A stretch of 64,000 nt of DNA from NCBI RefSeq assembly GCF_900168065.1, contig NZ_FUZZ01000002.1, positions 496,001 to 560,000 on the forward strand. Reading direction: 5' to 3'. The position numbers were made by a program, and so were the translations under genes. Source of the DNA: Chitinophaga ginsengisegetis (GTDB lineage: Bacteria; Bacteroidota; Bacteroidia; Chitinophagales; Chitinophagaceae). Under the pieces are notes generated by a model that worked only from the letters and a program-made list of their open reading frames with translations, was not told the DNA's origin and made no database searches. The number at the start of each line of letters is the position of its first letter. Positions within the stretch are counted from its first letter, which is position 1. This document shows positions 43,245 through 50,566 of this stretch, piece by piece.

Positions 43245-44507
43245 TTATACGGTTACTGCCACCTTACCACCCAACAATTCCAGGTGATCATAAAATTCCG
43301 GGTAGGATTTATTGATTGCTTCTGCATTGTCGATGATCACCGGACCGTCTGCCGTTAAAGCAGCTACAGCACAGGCCATCGCAATACGGTGGTCGTTATG
43401 TGAATGTACCTGGGCGCCTTTAATACCGGTGCCGCCATGTACCAGCATGATGTCGCCTTCAAGGTCAATCTTAATACCCATCTTGCCAAATTCCTCCTGC
43501 AGTGTTAAACCGCGATCACTTTCTTTATGAGCCAAACGGCTCACGCCTTTAATTTTCGTAGTGCCGTTACAGTTAGCAGCCAGCGCTACCAGCGGAGGGA
43601 ACAGATCGGGACAGTCGGTGGCATCTATTTCAAATGCGTTTAACCCTCCTTTTTCAATATTTACCGTAAACACGCCGGACATTAAATGTGCACCGGCTTT
43701 TTCCAATGCTTCCAGGATAGCTTTATCTGATTGGGCAGAGGACGTGTTGAGATGCTGTACTTCTGCTTTACCGGCTACTGCCGCAGCTACCAACAGGAAT
43801 GCGGCGCCGCTCCAGTCGCCTTCCACCGTATAGTCGCAGGGGTTATACGCCTGTTTCTTTCCGAAATGGAAGGTTTCAAAATTCTTTTCTTCCACCTGAA
43901 CGCCAAAGTGCGCCATCAGTTGAAGGGTTAACGCAATGTATGGTTTGCTTTTCAGATCTGTTACTGTGATGGTCACGTTTTCTGCTGCAGCACCGTAGGC
44001 CATGAGCAGGCCGGTAAGGAACTGTGAGCTGAGGGAACCATCGATCGTAATATCTTTCGGATGTAACGGTCCCTGGATATGCAGAGGCAATTTACCGCCC
44101 TGTGTGGAGCATTTTACATCGAGCTGTGGTAATACGGCTTCGAAGAAATCCATCGGGCGGGTGGTTAAGCTACCGTGGCCTTCAATGGTAATGGGCAGGG
44201 ACGACAACGCCGCGATGGGCGTAAACATACGGATCCCCAAACCGGATTCGCCGCAGTTGATTTCATCATAAAACGGTGCTACACCGTTGCTGGTGATTTC
44301 GAAATAGTCGTATTCCCGTTTGATTTTAGCACCCAGGTTTTCGGCTACTTCCAGTGCTGCCAGGCAATCATTGCTCAGGCCGGGATTACGGATAATGCTC
44401 TTTCCTTTTGCCAGCAAAGCCGCTGCCACAGCGCGTTGCATGGCGCTTTTGGAAGGATTGGCCGTAACCGTGCCTTTAATGATGGCTGGTGATACAGTAA
44501 CTTGCAT
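43245..44507 (-). CDS. aroA: 3-phosphoshikimate 1-carboxyvinyltransferase (EPSP synthase)
   Basis: Adds enolpyruvate from PEP to shikimate-3-phosphate. The 420-residue protein shows the two-domain inside-out barrel pattern. Landmarks are NPSKSAMQRAVAAALLAKG near 17-35, the NCGESGLGIRMFTP segment near 87-100, and VSRLAHKESDR-like VSRLAHKESDRG near 325-336. The usual GTTxRP loop appears as SGLGIRMF, a variant seen in this phylum and worth note for glyphosate-class inhibition. It sits between aroB (39 bp) and aroC (22 bp). Confidence 0.93.
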   Translation of the reverse strand: MQVTVSPAIIKGTVTANPSKSAMQRAVAAALLAKGKSIIRNPGLSNDCLAALEVAENLGAKIKREYDYFEITSNGVAPFYDEINCGESGLGIRMFTPIAALSSLPITIEGHGSLTTRPMDFFEAVLPQLDVKCSTQGGKLPLHIQGPLHPKDITIDGSLSSQFLTGLLMAYGAAAENVTITVTDLKSKPYIALTLQLMAHFGVQVEEKNFETFHFGKKQAYNPCDYTVEGDWSGAAFLLVAAAVAGKAEVQHLNTSSAQSDKAILEALEKAGAHLMSGVFTVNIEKGGLNAFEIDATDCPDLFPPLVALAANCNGTTKIKGVSRLAHKESDRGLTLQEEFGKMGIKIDLEGDIMLVHGGTGIKGAQVHSHNDHRIAMACAVAALTADGPVIIDNAEAINKSYPEFYDHLELLGGKVAVTV

Positions 44508-44546
44508 ATGTATATTTCGTCTGCCTTTAATTAATTAGAAAAAAAT

Positions 44547-45572
44547 TTACAATTCCTGCAGTAACAACTTCAGTTCTGCAATGGGAATGGGCATGGTGGT
44601 TGCTTTCCCGATCTCCTCCAGCAATACAAAATGTATTACATCTTTCTCCCGTTTTTTATCCAGTTTAAAGATGTCGAACACCGCGTCTTTATCAGAGTTA
44701 AAAGCTACGGGCAGCTGGTAATCGCTGATCAGTTTTATCAGGCGGATCGTTTGATCTGCCGGCAGGTTCATCAGCTTTTCCGAAAAACGGGTAGCTGCTA
44801 CCATCCCTATGGCCACTGCTTTTCCATGCGCTATATGTTCAAGCTTTTCCACAGCATGACCGAGGGTATGACCAAAGTTGAGCCATCTGCGCGGACCGTT
44901 TTCCAGCTCATCTTCCAGTACTACTTTTGTTTTTGCTGCTACCGATTTTTCCACCAGGTATTGCAGTACTTCCACATCGCGGGCCAGTGCTTTTTCTTTG
45001 TTATTTTCGAGATAATCAAACAACGTTGCATCCATGATACACGCGTATTTGATGATTTCAGCAAAGCCGTTATGCCATTCTTCTGCCGGCATAGTGAGCG
45101 GCAGGGTATAATCGAAAAGGATAAACTCCGGCTGGCGGATAATGCCCAGCAGGTTTTTCTGTTTACCATGACTCACCCCGTTTTTTCCGCCAATGGAAGC
45201 ATCTACCTGCGCCAATAATGTAGTAGGTACAAAGCCAAAAGGAATTCCACGCATGTATATGCTGGCAGCAAATCCTGCCACATCAGTAAGCATTCCTCCA
45301 CCAATACCAACCAGCGTGGTTTTGCGGTCGGCTTCGTAAGAAATAAGACCATCGATGATCTTATCCACCGTAGCCATGTTCTTTAATTCTTCCCCTGAGG
45401 GCACCACAATTTTGTTCCAGTTGTGCAGATGATGACCGTGATAGTATTCTACATTTTCATCTATTACCAGTACGGCCCTGTGACGGTTTACATGATTGCC
45501 CAACTCCATCAGGCTTTCCCCTAAAAAATAGGTGGTTTCCTGTTGCTGAAACTGGTGGGTTTGTATGAGCAT
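44547..45572 (-). CDS. aroB: 3-dehydroquinate synthase
   Basis: Converts DAHP to 3-dehydroquinate, using NAD and a metal. The 341-residue protein has the conserved GGGMLTDVAGFAASIYMRGI (NAD site, near 91-110), TTLLAQVDASIGGKNGV (near 117-133) and the metal ligands in FGHTLGHAVE with a later HGKAVAIGM. ATG at 45570-45572. It lies 74 bp after the DAHP synthase gene; this gap carries an 11-bp stem hairpin, so expression past it may be reduced. Confidence 0.96.
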   Translation of the reverse strand: MLIQTHQFQQQETTYFLGESLMELGNHVNRHRAVLVIDENVEYYHGHHLHNWNKIVVPSGEELKNMATVDKIIDGLISYEADRKTTLVGIGGGMLTDVAGFAASIYMRGIPFGFVPTTLLAQVDASIGGKNGVSHGKQKNLLGIIRQPEFILFDYTLPLTMPAEEWHNGFAEIIKYACIMDATLFDYLENNKEKALARDVEVLQYLVEKSVAAKTKVVLEDELENGPRRWLNFGHTLGHAVEKLEHIAHGKAVAIGMVAATRFSEKLMNLPADQTIRLIKLISDYQLPVAFNSDKDAVFDIFKLDKKREKDVIHFVLLEEIGKATTMPIPIAELKLLLQEL

Positions 45573-45606
45573 GGAGCGATTAGCTTTAGCTGTCAGAAAA
45601 ACTACT

Positions 45607-45635
45607 GCCGGCTGTTGTTAGTGTCAACAGCCGGC
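45607..45635 (-). other. Intra-operon hairpin between the DAHP synthase and aroB genes
   Basis: A perfect 11-bp stem GCCGGCTGTTG (45607-45617)/CAACAGCCGGC (45625-45635) with a 7-nt loop. On the minus strand a T5 tract follows only after 5 nt, so it is at best a weak terminator and may be an RNA-processing or stability element. Confidence 0.55.
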
Positions 45636-45646
45636 GGCTGATGGAT

Positions 45647-46750
45647 CTACTTATCTTCGTTCATTACTTTGTTCTGGCGGTTGATGGATTCCAGGTGAAC
45701 TGCATCAAAATATTTCACGATGAAATCTTTCGTCAGGCCCAGTTTCTCACCTTTAGATACCGCACGGTCCAGGATTTCATTCCAACGGTTTGTTTGCAGG
45801 ATGGTGATGTTATTTTCTTTCTTGTACACACCAATCTTTTCTGCAATTTTCATACGGTTGCCGAGCAACAGCATAATTTCATCATCTACCTGGTTAATCT
45901 GCGCACGCAGTTTTTCCAGTGCAGAGTTGAAATCTTTCTTATCGGAATGTTCTCTTCTCCAGGTGATACCATCCAGCAGGTCTGCTAATTTTTCAGGCGT
46001 GATCTGTTGTTTGGCATCGCTCCAGGCATTGTCCGGATCTACGTGTGTTTCCAGCATCAGTCCATCGTAATCGAGGTCAATGGCTTCCTGGGAAACTTCC
46101 TGCAGAATATCGCGGCGACCGGAGATATGTGAAGGGTCGCAGATCATAGGCAGTTCAGGCATACGGCGTTTCAGCTCAATAGCCAGGTGCCACATCGGTG
46201 CATTACGGTATTGGGTGTTGCCATAGCTGGAGAAGCCACGGTGAATTAAACCTACTTTATTGATACCTGCTTTCTGGATTCTTTCCACGGCGCCAATCCA
46301 CAGTTCCAGGTCAGGATTGATAGGATTCTTAATTAAAACGGTAGTGTCCACGCCTCTCAGTGCGTCGGCTACTTCCTGTACAGAGAAAGGGTTTACGGTA
46401 GTACGTGCGCCTACCCACAGAATATCCACACCGAAATGCAGCGCGTCTTCCACCTGCTTCGCAGTAGCTACTTCCACCGCCAGCGGCAGACCAGTGATTT
46501 CACGGGCTTTCTGCAACCATGCAAGACCCTTTGTACCGATGCCTTCGAAAGAACCGGGGCGGGTACGGGGTTTCCAGATACCGGCGCGTAAAACGTCCAC
46601 TTTACCTGTTTTTTGCAGGGCCAGTGCGGTGGCTAATACCTGCTCTTCGGTTTCTGCACTGCAGGGTCCGGAAATGATCAACGGCTTTTTATCGGAAGAC
46701 GGATCGGAGAATTTTGTTTTAGATAATATCTGTTCCATTGTCTGTACCAT
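45647..46750 (-). CDS. Bifunctional DAHP synthase / chorismate mutase
   Basis: A fusion that makes DAHP from PEP and erythrose-4-phosphate and turns chorismate into prephenate, thus the first step and the branch step on one chain. The N-terminal type I-beta DAHP synthase (about 20-265) shows SGPCSAETEEQ, the metal- and PEP-binding segments RAGIWKPRTRPGSFEGIG and IHRGFSSYG, and the metal ligands in DPSHISGRRD. The C-terminal AroQ mutase (about 275-360) shows LRAQINQVDDEIMLLLGNRM. The fused mutase can mediate allosteric control by prephenate or Phe/Tyr in related enzymes. It is 33 bp after tyrA. Confidence 0.94.
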   Translation of the reverse strand: MVQTMEQILSKTKFSDPSSDKKPLIISGPCSAETEEQVLATALALQKTGKVDVLRAGIWKPRTRPGSFEGIGTKGLAWLQKAREITGLPLAVEVATAKQVEDALHFGVDILWVGARTTVNPFSVQEVADALRGVDTTVLIKNPINPDLELWIGAVERIQKAGINKVGLIHRGFSSYGNTQYRNAPMWHLAIELKRRMPELPMICDPSHISGRRDILQEVSQEAIDLDYDGLMLETHVDPDNAWSDAKQQITPEKLADLLDGITWRREHSDKKDFNSALEKLRAQINQVDDEIMLLLGNRMKIAEKIGVYKKENNITILQTNRWNEILDRAVSKGEKLGLTKDFIVKYFDAVHLESINRQNKVMNEDK

Positions 46751-46783
46751 AGTATTGAAGTTAAGTAGATTATCAGAATTTAG

Positions 46784-47626
46784 TTATTTCAGGATCTTCC
46801 TGATTTTATTGGATTTTTGAATCAATTTGTAAAAGGTGTCGTAGTCTTCATTTTCCAGCAATGATTTCATCTGCTGTAACTGGCTGATATGTTCGTCCAG
46901 TACATCGAGTACATTGTTCCGGTTGTGTTTGAAGATAGGTACCCACATATCAGGAGAGCTTTTCGCCAACCGTACAGTGGATTCAAAACCACCGCTTGCC
47001 AGTTCAAAGATGCGTCCGGACTCTTTCTCTTTTTTCAACACGGTTAATGCCAGTGCGAAAGAAGTGATGTGAGAAATGTGAGATACATAGGCAGTGTGCA
47101 GGTCGTGCTCTTCTGCATTCATATACACAGTGCGCATCTGCAGCTGGTCTACCATATTTTCCACTACTTCCAGGGCGTCTTCATCGCTGTTTTTCACATC
47201 GCAGAGCACCATCGTTTTATTTACGAAGAGGTTGCGTACAGCTGCATCGGGGCCGGAGTACTCGGTGCCGGCCATCGGATGGGCCGCCACGAAGCGTCCT
47301 CTGTTGGGATGACCGGCAACGAGTTGCAGTATTTTTTCTTTGGTAGAACCTACATCCATAATCACCTGGCCGGGGCGCGCTCTATCCATGATGGCAGGCA
47401 GGGCCTGCAGCACTGCATCCACCGGGATCGCCAGTATCACCAGGCTCGAGCGCTTCATGGCATCTTCCAGGCTGGCGCCTTCATCGATGATGTTCAGCTC
47501 CAGCGCCCGTTGCAGGTGCTCCTGGTTCTGATCCACCCCGATGATCCGCTCCGCCACGCCTTTTTCCTTCAGCGTGATGGCGAGCGAGCCGCCGATTAAA
47601 CCCGTTCCTATTATTGTTGCAATCAT
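46784..47626 (-). CDS. tyrA: Prephenate dehydrogenase
   Basis: Oxidises prephenate to 4-hydroxyphenylpyruvate with NAD(P) in Tyr synthesis. The 280-residue protein has an N-terminal Rossmann motif IIGTGLIGGSLA (5-16), AAHPMAGTEYSGP near 115-127 with the catalytic His, and the helical dimerisation half with SHISHITSFAL. No C-terminal ACT domain follows. The ATG overlaps the aminotransferase stop (ATGA), so the two are translationally coupled. Confidence 0.95.
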   Translation of the reverse strand: MIATIIGTGLIGGSLAITLKEKGVAERIIGVDQNQEHLQRALELNIIDEGASLEDAMKRSSLVILAIPVDAVLQALPAIMDRARPGQVIMDVGSTKEKILQLVAGHPNRGRFVAAHPMAGTEYSGPDAAVRNLFVNKTMVLCDVKNSDEDALEVVENMVDQLQMRTVYMNAEEHDLHTAYVSHISHITSFALALTVLKKEKESGRIFELASGGFESTVRLAKSSPDMWVPIFKHNRNNVLDVLDEHISQLQQMKSLLENEDYDTFYKLIQKSNKIRKILK

Positions 47627-48786
47627 TTTACGTTGGTTTTGATACGTTCTATCGCTTCCTGGAAAACTTTTTCATCCTGGCACAAACTCACCCTGATATA
47701 GCCGTTACCGTTACTTCCGAATATTCCTCCCGGAGTAATGAATACACGCGCCTTTTGCAGTATTTCATCAGTGAGCGTATAGCCGTTTTCGTTAGTAGCG
47801 GGTATTTTCGCCCAAACGAACATACCTACCTGGTTTTTATCATAGGTGCAATGCAACAGATCCAGTAACTGAAACACTTTTTCCCTGCGTGCACGGTAAA
47901 TTTTATTTAAGTCGTCGTACCAGTCTTTACCCAGCTGCAGTGCTTTTACAGCGGCCATCTGCATAGGCTGGAACATACCGGAATCCATATTGCTTTTGAA
48001 GCGCAGTACCTGTGTAATCCACTCTGCCTTGCCCACCAGCATACCAATGCGCCATCCGGCCATATTGGACGATTTGCTGAGGGAGTTCAGTTCCAGCACC
48101 ACATCTTTTGCACCTTCAAACTGCAGCAAACTTTCGGGTTGCTCATTCAGGATGAAGCTGTACGGATTATCGTGGCAGATAAGGATATTATGTTGTTTGG
48201 CGAAAGCGATGAGCTTTGCGGCAAACTCCCTGTTTACTTTTGCGCCGGTAGGCATATGCGGGTAGTTTACCCACATCAGTTTCACGCGGCTCAGGTCTTT
48301 TTGCGCCAGCGCATCCAGGTCCGGCAGCCAGCTGTTCTCTTCCGTCAGGTCATAATCAACAACAGTAGCGCCACTCAGGTTCACTGCAGAGCGGTAGGTA
48401 GGGTAACCCGGGTTAGGGATCAGGGCTTCATCACCTTCCTGCAGGTAAGTCATGCAGATATGCATAATCCCTTCTTTGGAACCAATCAGCGGCAATACTT
48501 CCGTATCCGGGTTCAGGGTTACATTGTAATAGCGTTGATACCAGTCTGCCATTGCTTTACGCAGGGCGGGAATACCTTTATAGCCCTGGTAGTTGTGCGT
48601 ATTCGGCAAAGCGGCGTTCTCGTTCAATGCAGCCACCACTGAAGGATGAGGAGGCAGATCCGGGCTTCCGATACCGAGGTTGATCACCTTTGTACCGGTT
48701 TGGTTCATTTCCTCAATTTCCCTGAGCTTTTTGGAGAAGTAATATTCTTCTGTGCCTTGTAATCTTTTAGCGACCTGTATCTGCAT
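47623..48786 (-). CDS. Class I/II aminotransferase, probable aromatic (prephenate or arylpyruvate) aminotransferase
   Basis: A 387-residue fold-type I PLP aminotransferase. Visible are the NLGIGSPDLPPHP start, the cofactor stacking NYQGYKGIPALRKAM region, ICHDNPYSF and the PLP lysine in SLSKSSNMAGWRIGM. Position between pheA and tyrA argues that it makes Phe and Tyr from their keto acids, or arogenate from prephenate. Homology alone would also permit aspartate or LL-DAP aminotransferase activity. It lies 8 bp after pheA and overlaps tyrA. Confidence 0.88.
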   Translation of the reverse strand: MQIQVAKRLQGTEEYYFSKKLREIEEMNQTGTKVINLGIGSPDLPPHPSVVAALNENAALPNTHNYQGYKGIPALRKAMADWYQRYYNVTLNPDTEVLPLIGSKEGIMHICMTYLQEGDEALIPNPGYPTYRSAVNLSGATVVDYDLTEENSWLPDLDALAQKDLSRVKLMWVNYPHMPTGAKVNREFAAKLIAFAKQHNILICHDNPYSFILNEQPESLLQFEGAKDVVLELNSLSKSSNMAGWRIGMLVGKAEWITQVLRFKSNMDSGMFQPMQMAAVKALQLGKDWYDDLNKIYRARREKVFQLLDLLHCTYDKNQVGMFVWAKIPATNENGYTLTDEILQKARVFITPGGIFGSNGNGYIRVSLCQDEKVFQEAIERIKTNVK

Positions 48787-48794
48787 AAAACTGA

Positions 48795-49619
48795 TTAATG
48801 TGTTTTTCCTTTTTTATAAATACCCAGCACTTTCAGGTGTTCTGTGAGTGGCTCTATTTTCGATAATGCTTTTTCAAAGTGAGCGGCGTTATCAAATTCC
48901 ATATCGGCGTGGAAGTAATAATTCCACTCTTTCGCCGGGATAGGAAAGGATTGCAGCTTCGACAGGTTGATGCCGGCCACTGCAATCTGGGTAAGCACTT
49001 TAGCCAGGCTGCCCCTGTCGTGGCTCGTTTGAAAGTATACGGATGCTTTATTGGCATCTTCCGGCGTAGCCATCGGCGTGCGGGATACGGCCAGGAAGCG
49101 GGTATAGTTATTTTTATTGGTGTGGATATTAGGCGCTATGATATCCAGTTCAAAGATTTCCGCAGCCAGTTTACCTGCAATAGCCGCTGTACTTTTCAGT
49201 TTCTTCTGTCTTACATGCTTGGCACTGAGGGCGGTATCTTCTGTTTCTACCAGTTTGATATGCGGGTACTTTTCCAGGAAATCCATACACTGCAAAAGGG
49301 CCATCGGATGGGAATGTACTTCCCTGATATCTTCCATTGTTTGCCCGGGCAGTACCATGAGGTGCTGGTTGATCTGGAGATAAATTTCACCGGTGATATG
49401 CAGACCGGAGTTTTTAATAAGACTGTAGTTTGGTAAGATGCTACCGGCAATTGAGTTTTCGATGGCCATTATACCTGCATCCACATCGGTTTGCTGTTTT
49501 GCTTTTTTAACCAGCTCTGCAAAGGAGGCACAGCATTCTATTTCGGTTTGTTTACCGAAATACCCCTGGGCAGCAACCTGGTGAAAACATCCTTCAAACC
49601 CCTGTATGGCAATTTTCAT
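48795..49619 (-). CDS. pheA: Prephenate dehydratase
   Basis: Turns prephenate into phenylpyruvate in Phe synthesis. The 274-residue monofunctional enzyme has the PBP-like catalytic halves with IQGFEGCFHQVAAQGYFG, AIENSIAGSILPNY and NKNNYTRFLAVSR (the TRF motif). A C-terminal ACT domain (about 190-270, with GSLAKVLTQIAVAGINLSKLQSFPI) should give feedback inhibition by Phe. It is the first gene of the operon, and its 370-nt leader encodes two aromatic-rich peptides and two terminators. Confidence 0.96.
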   Translation of the reverse strand: MKIAIQGFEGCFHQVAAQGYFGKQTEIECCASFAELVKKAKQQTDVDAGIMAIENSIAGSILPNYSLIKNSGLHITGEIYLQINQHLMVLPGQTMEDIREVHSHPMALLQCMDFLEKYPHIKLVETEDTALSAKHVRQKKLKSTAAIAGKLAAEIFELDIIAPNIHTNKNNYTRFLAVSRTPMATPEDANKASVYFQTSHDRGSLAKVLTQIAVAGINLSKLQSFPIPAKEWNYYFHADMEFDNAAHFEKALSKIEPLTEHLKVLGIYKKGKTH

Positions 49620-49678
49620 GTGTATGTGATTGATTTTATTCAGTTATAGTTGCTACAGCAACTAGCTATTAAAAACAG

Positions 49679-49703
49679 AAAGGGTCCCGATCCGGGACCC
49701 TTT
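49679..49703 (-). terminator. Attenuator terminator 2, just before pheA
   Basis: A perfect 11-bp stem (49679-49689/49693-49703, core GGGTCCCG/CGGGACCC) with a 3-nt loop. On the minus strand it is followed by a T-rich stretch TTCTGTTTTTAA. It lies 26 nt past the stop of leader peptide 2 and 59 nt before the pheA ATG. The 5' arm GGGTCCC (49700-49694) can instead pair with GGGACTC (49747-49741) in the end of leader peptide 2, a candidate antiterminator of 7 bp with one G-U pair. Confidence 0.8.
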
Positions 49704-49729
49704 GCGCTGTACTTTTATATGTAAGTATT

Positions 49730-49816
49730 TTATTGCAAACGAGTCCCCTGCTTCTTCGCATAAAAGAAGTAAGAGAAGTAATAAAAAAAGTAATTGCCTG
49801 AAACTGGCTGTAACAT
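49730..49816 (-). CDS. Leader peptide 2 of the aromatic operon, Phe/Tyr-rich
   Basis: A 28-codon reading frame from ATG (49816-49814) to TAA (49732-49730). Residues 9-19 read YFFYYFSYFFY, ten aromatic residues in eleven (five Phe and five Tyr in all); the rest is MLQPVSGN before and AKKQGTRLQ after. The reading frame sits between two intrinsic terminators and points into pheA. Ribosome stalling on these codons when Phe-tRNA or Tyr-tRNA is short would leave the GGGGACTC segment (codons 23-26) free to open terminator 2; a ribosome finishing the peptide would cover it. No Shine-Dalgarno is evident, as usual in this phylum. The role is inferred from composition and position. Confidence 0.85.
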   Translation of the reverse strand: MLQPVSGNYFFYYFSYFFYAKKQGTRLQ

Positions 49817-49867
49817 ATGTTTATCTGTTGTTGGCATCAGCTGGCTGTATGCCTGTTTTTGGTATTA

Positions 49868-49899
49868 AAAAAGGCCTTCCGGTTCCGGAAGGCCTTTTT
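49868..49899 (-). terminator. Attenuator terminator 1, between the two leader peptides
   Basis: A perfect 14-bp stem AAAAAGGCCTTCCG/CGGAAGGCCTTTTT with a 4-nt loop; the U tract is part of the 3' arm and continues into TAA. It starts 31 nt past the stop of leader peptide 1. A candidate competing helix is GGAGGTC (49930-49924) with GGCCTTCC (49894-49887), 5-6 pairs and weaker than that of terminator 2. Confidence 0.88.
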
Positions 49900-49930
49900 G
49901 TAGTTCTTTTATCTTTTACAAACGACCTCC

Positions 49931-49990
49931 CTATTTCTGGTACCAGAAATAATAAAAGCTAAAAAAGCCGAAAGAGGTTTGCTGTATCAT
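49931..49990 (-). CDS. Leader peptide 1 of the aromatic operon, Phe/Tyr/Trp-rich
   Basis: A 19-codon reading frame from ATG (49990-49988) to TAG (49933-49931) giving MIQQTSFGFFSFYYFWYQK: five Phe, three Tyr and one Trp, nine aromatic residues within positions 7-17. It starts about 25 nt past the predicted transcription start of a consensus promoter and ends 31 nt before an intrinsic terminator, the spacing of a classical attenuator. A perfect 20-bp palindrome (49932-49951, TATTTCTG-GTAC-CAGAAATA) covers codons 14-19 and part of the stop, and could form a pause hairpin. The role is inferred; the codon bias and position are seen directly. Confidence 0.87.
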   Translation of the reverse strand: MIQQTSFGFFSFYYFWYQK

Positions 49991-50022
49991 ATTATTATTT
50001 GTTACTCGTTTTGAGTGTAGGA

Positions 50023-50052
50023 CAAAAATACGGCACGATTTTAATTATCCAA
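50023..50052 (-). promoter_or_regulatory. Bacteroidota-type promoter of the aromatic operon
   Basis: On the minus strand: TTG (50052-50050), 19 nt, TATTTTTG (50030-50023). Full consensus match. Transcription should begin near 50016, giving a leader of about 400 nt before pheA that holds both leader peptides and both terminators. Confidence 0.82.
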
Positions 50053-50145
50053 GGGGTAATATCAAAAAATATGCTTTTTTTAATAATAAAGGTCGTTTAT
50101 TGAATAACTTTCAAAGAAACATATTTCCATAATCAAAAACGGGGC

Positions 50146-50179
50146 ATAAAAAAACCGTTCAGGCTAAGCCGGAACGGTT
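50146..50179 (-). terminator. Terminator of the small lipoprotein gene
   Basis: An 8-bp stem AACCGTTC (50153-50160)/GAACGGTT (50172-50179) plus an inner GGC-TAA-GCC helix. A T7 run on the minus strand follows (A run 50146-50152). Confidence 0.8.
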
Positions 50180-50201
50180 AATTATAAATTCTAAAGTCAG
50201 A

Positions 50202-50435
50202 TTAGTGATGAGCAGCAGCTGAATCAACAGTTTTAGCAGCAGAATCAACAGTTGCTTTTGCAGCGTTAGCTACAGAATCAACAGTAGAAGTAGCTACCTG
50301 AGCAGCTGAATCGATAGTAGCACCAGCAGCGCTAGCAGTAGAGTCGGTACCAGTTTCAGTTTTTGCACCACCGCAAGCAACTGCGAACAGACCGAAAGAC
50401 AGAGCTAAGAAACCAATTTTGATTACGTTCTTCAT
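50202..50435 (-). CDS. Small Ala-rich lipoprotein with 11-residue repeats, unknown function
   Basis: A 77-residue lipoprotein. The signal peptide MKNVIKIGFLALSFGLFAVAC has its lipobox cysteine at 21, followed by GGAKTETGTDST. The mature part is an alanine-rich repeat (ATIDSAAQVA, TSTVDSVANAA, KATVDSAAK, TVDSAAAHH) of about 11 residues per unit, predicted to be an amphipathic helix. The ATG at 50433-50435 is the one that opens directly into the signal peptide. The gene is divergent from an ECF sigma factor gene, with an inverted repeat in between. No named family; a periplasmic helical spacer or membrane-surface protein is a guess. Confidence 0.82.
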   Translation of the reverse strand: MKNVIKIGFLALSFGLFAVACGGAKTETGTDSTASAAGATIDSAAQVATSTVDSVANAAKATVDSAAKTVDSAAAHH

Positions 50436-50494
50436 GTTACAATTATTTAAGTTGTTTTTGAATGATTTAACCTTTATACCGGGATCACCTAAAA

Positions 50495-50542
50495 GGTAAC
50501 CCAAACTTTTAAAAATATTTTTTTTCGCTACTTTGGGTTACC
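50495..50542. promoter_or_regulatory. Inverted repeat between lipoprotein and sigma factor genes
   Basis: GGTAACCCAAA (50495-50505) and TTTGGGTTACC (50532-50542) are perfect 11-bp inverted copies, 26 bp apart, around an A/T-rich core. They flank the region where both divergent promoters must lie; a TACTTTGG box (50529-50536) overlaps the right copy. An operator or an ECF-specific promoter pair is possible. Confidence 0.5.
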
Positions 50543-50566
50543 AAATGCCTAATAACTGTATTAAGA

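Noticed and set aside
49702..49962. Plus-strand 86-codon frame opposite the aromatic operon leader
   Set aside because: It is antisense to both leader peptides and terminators, has no family features, and is explained as a shadow of the A/T-rich leader.
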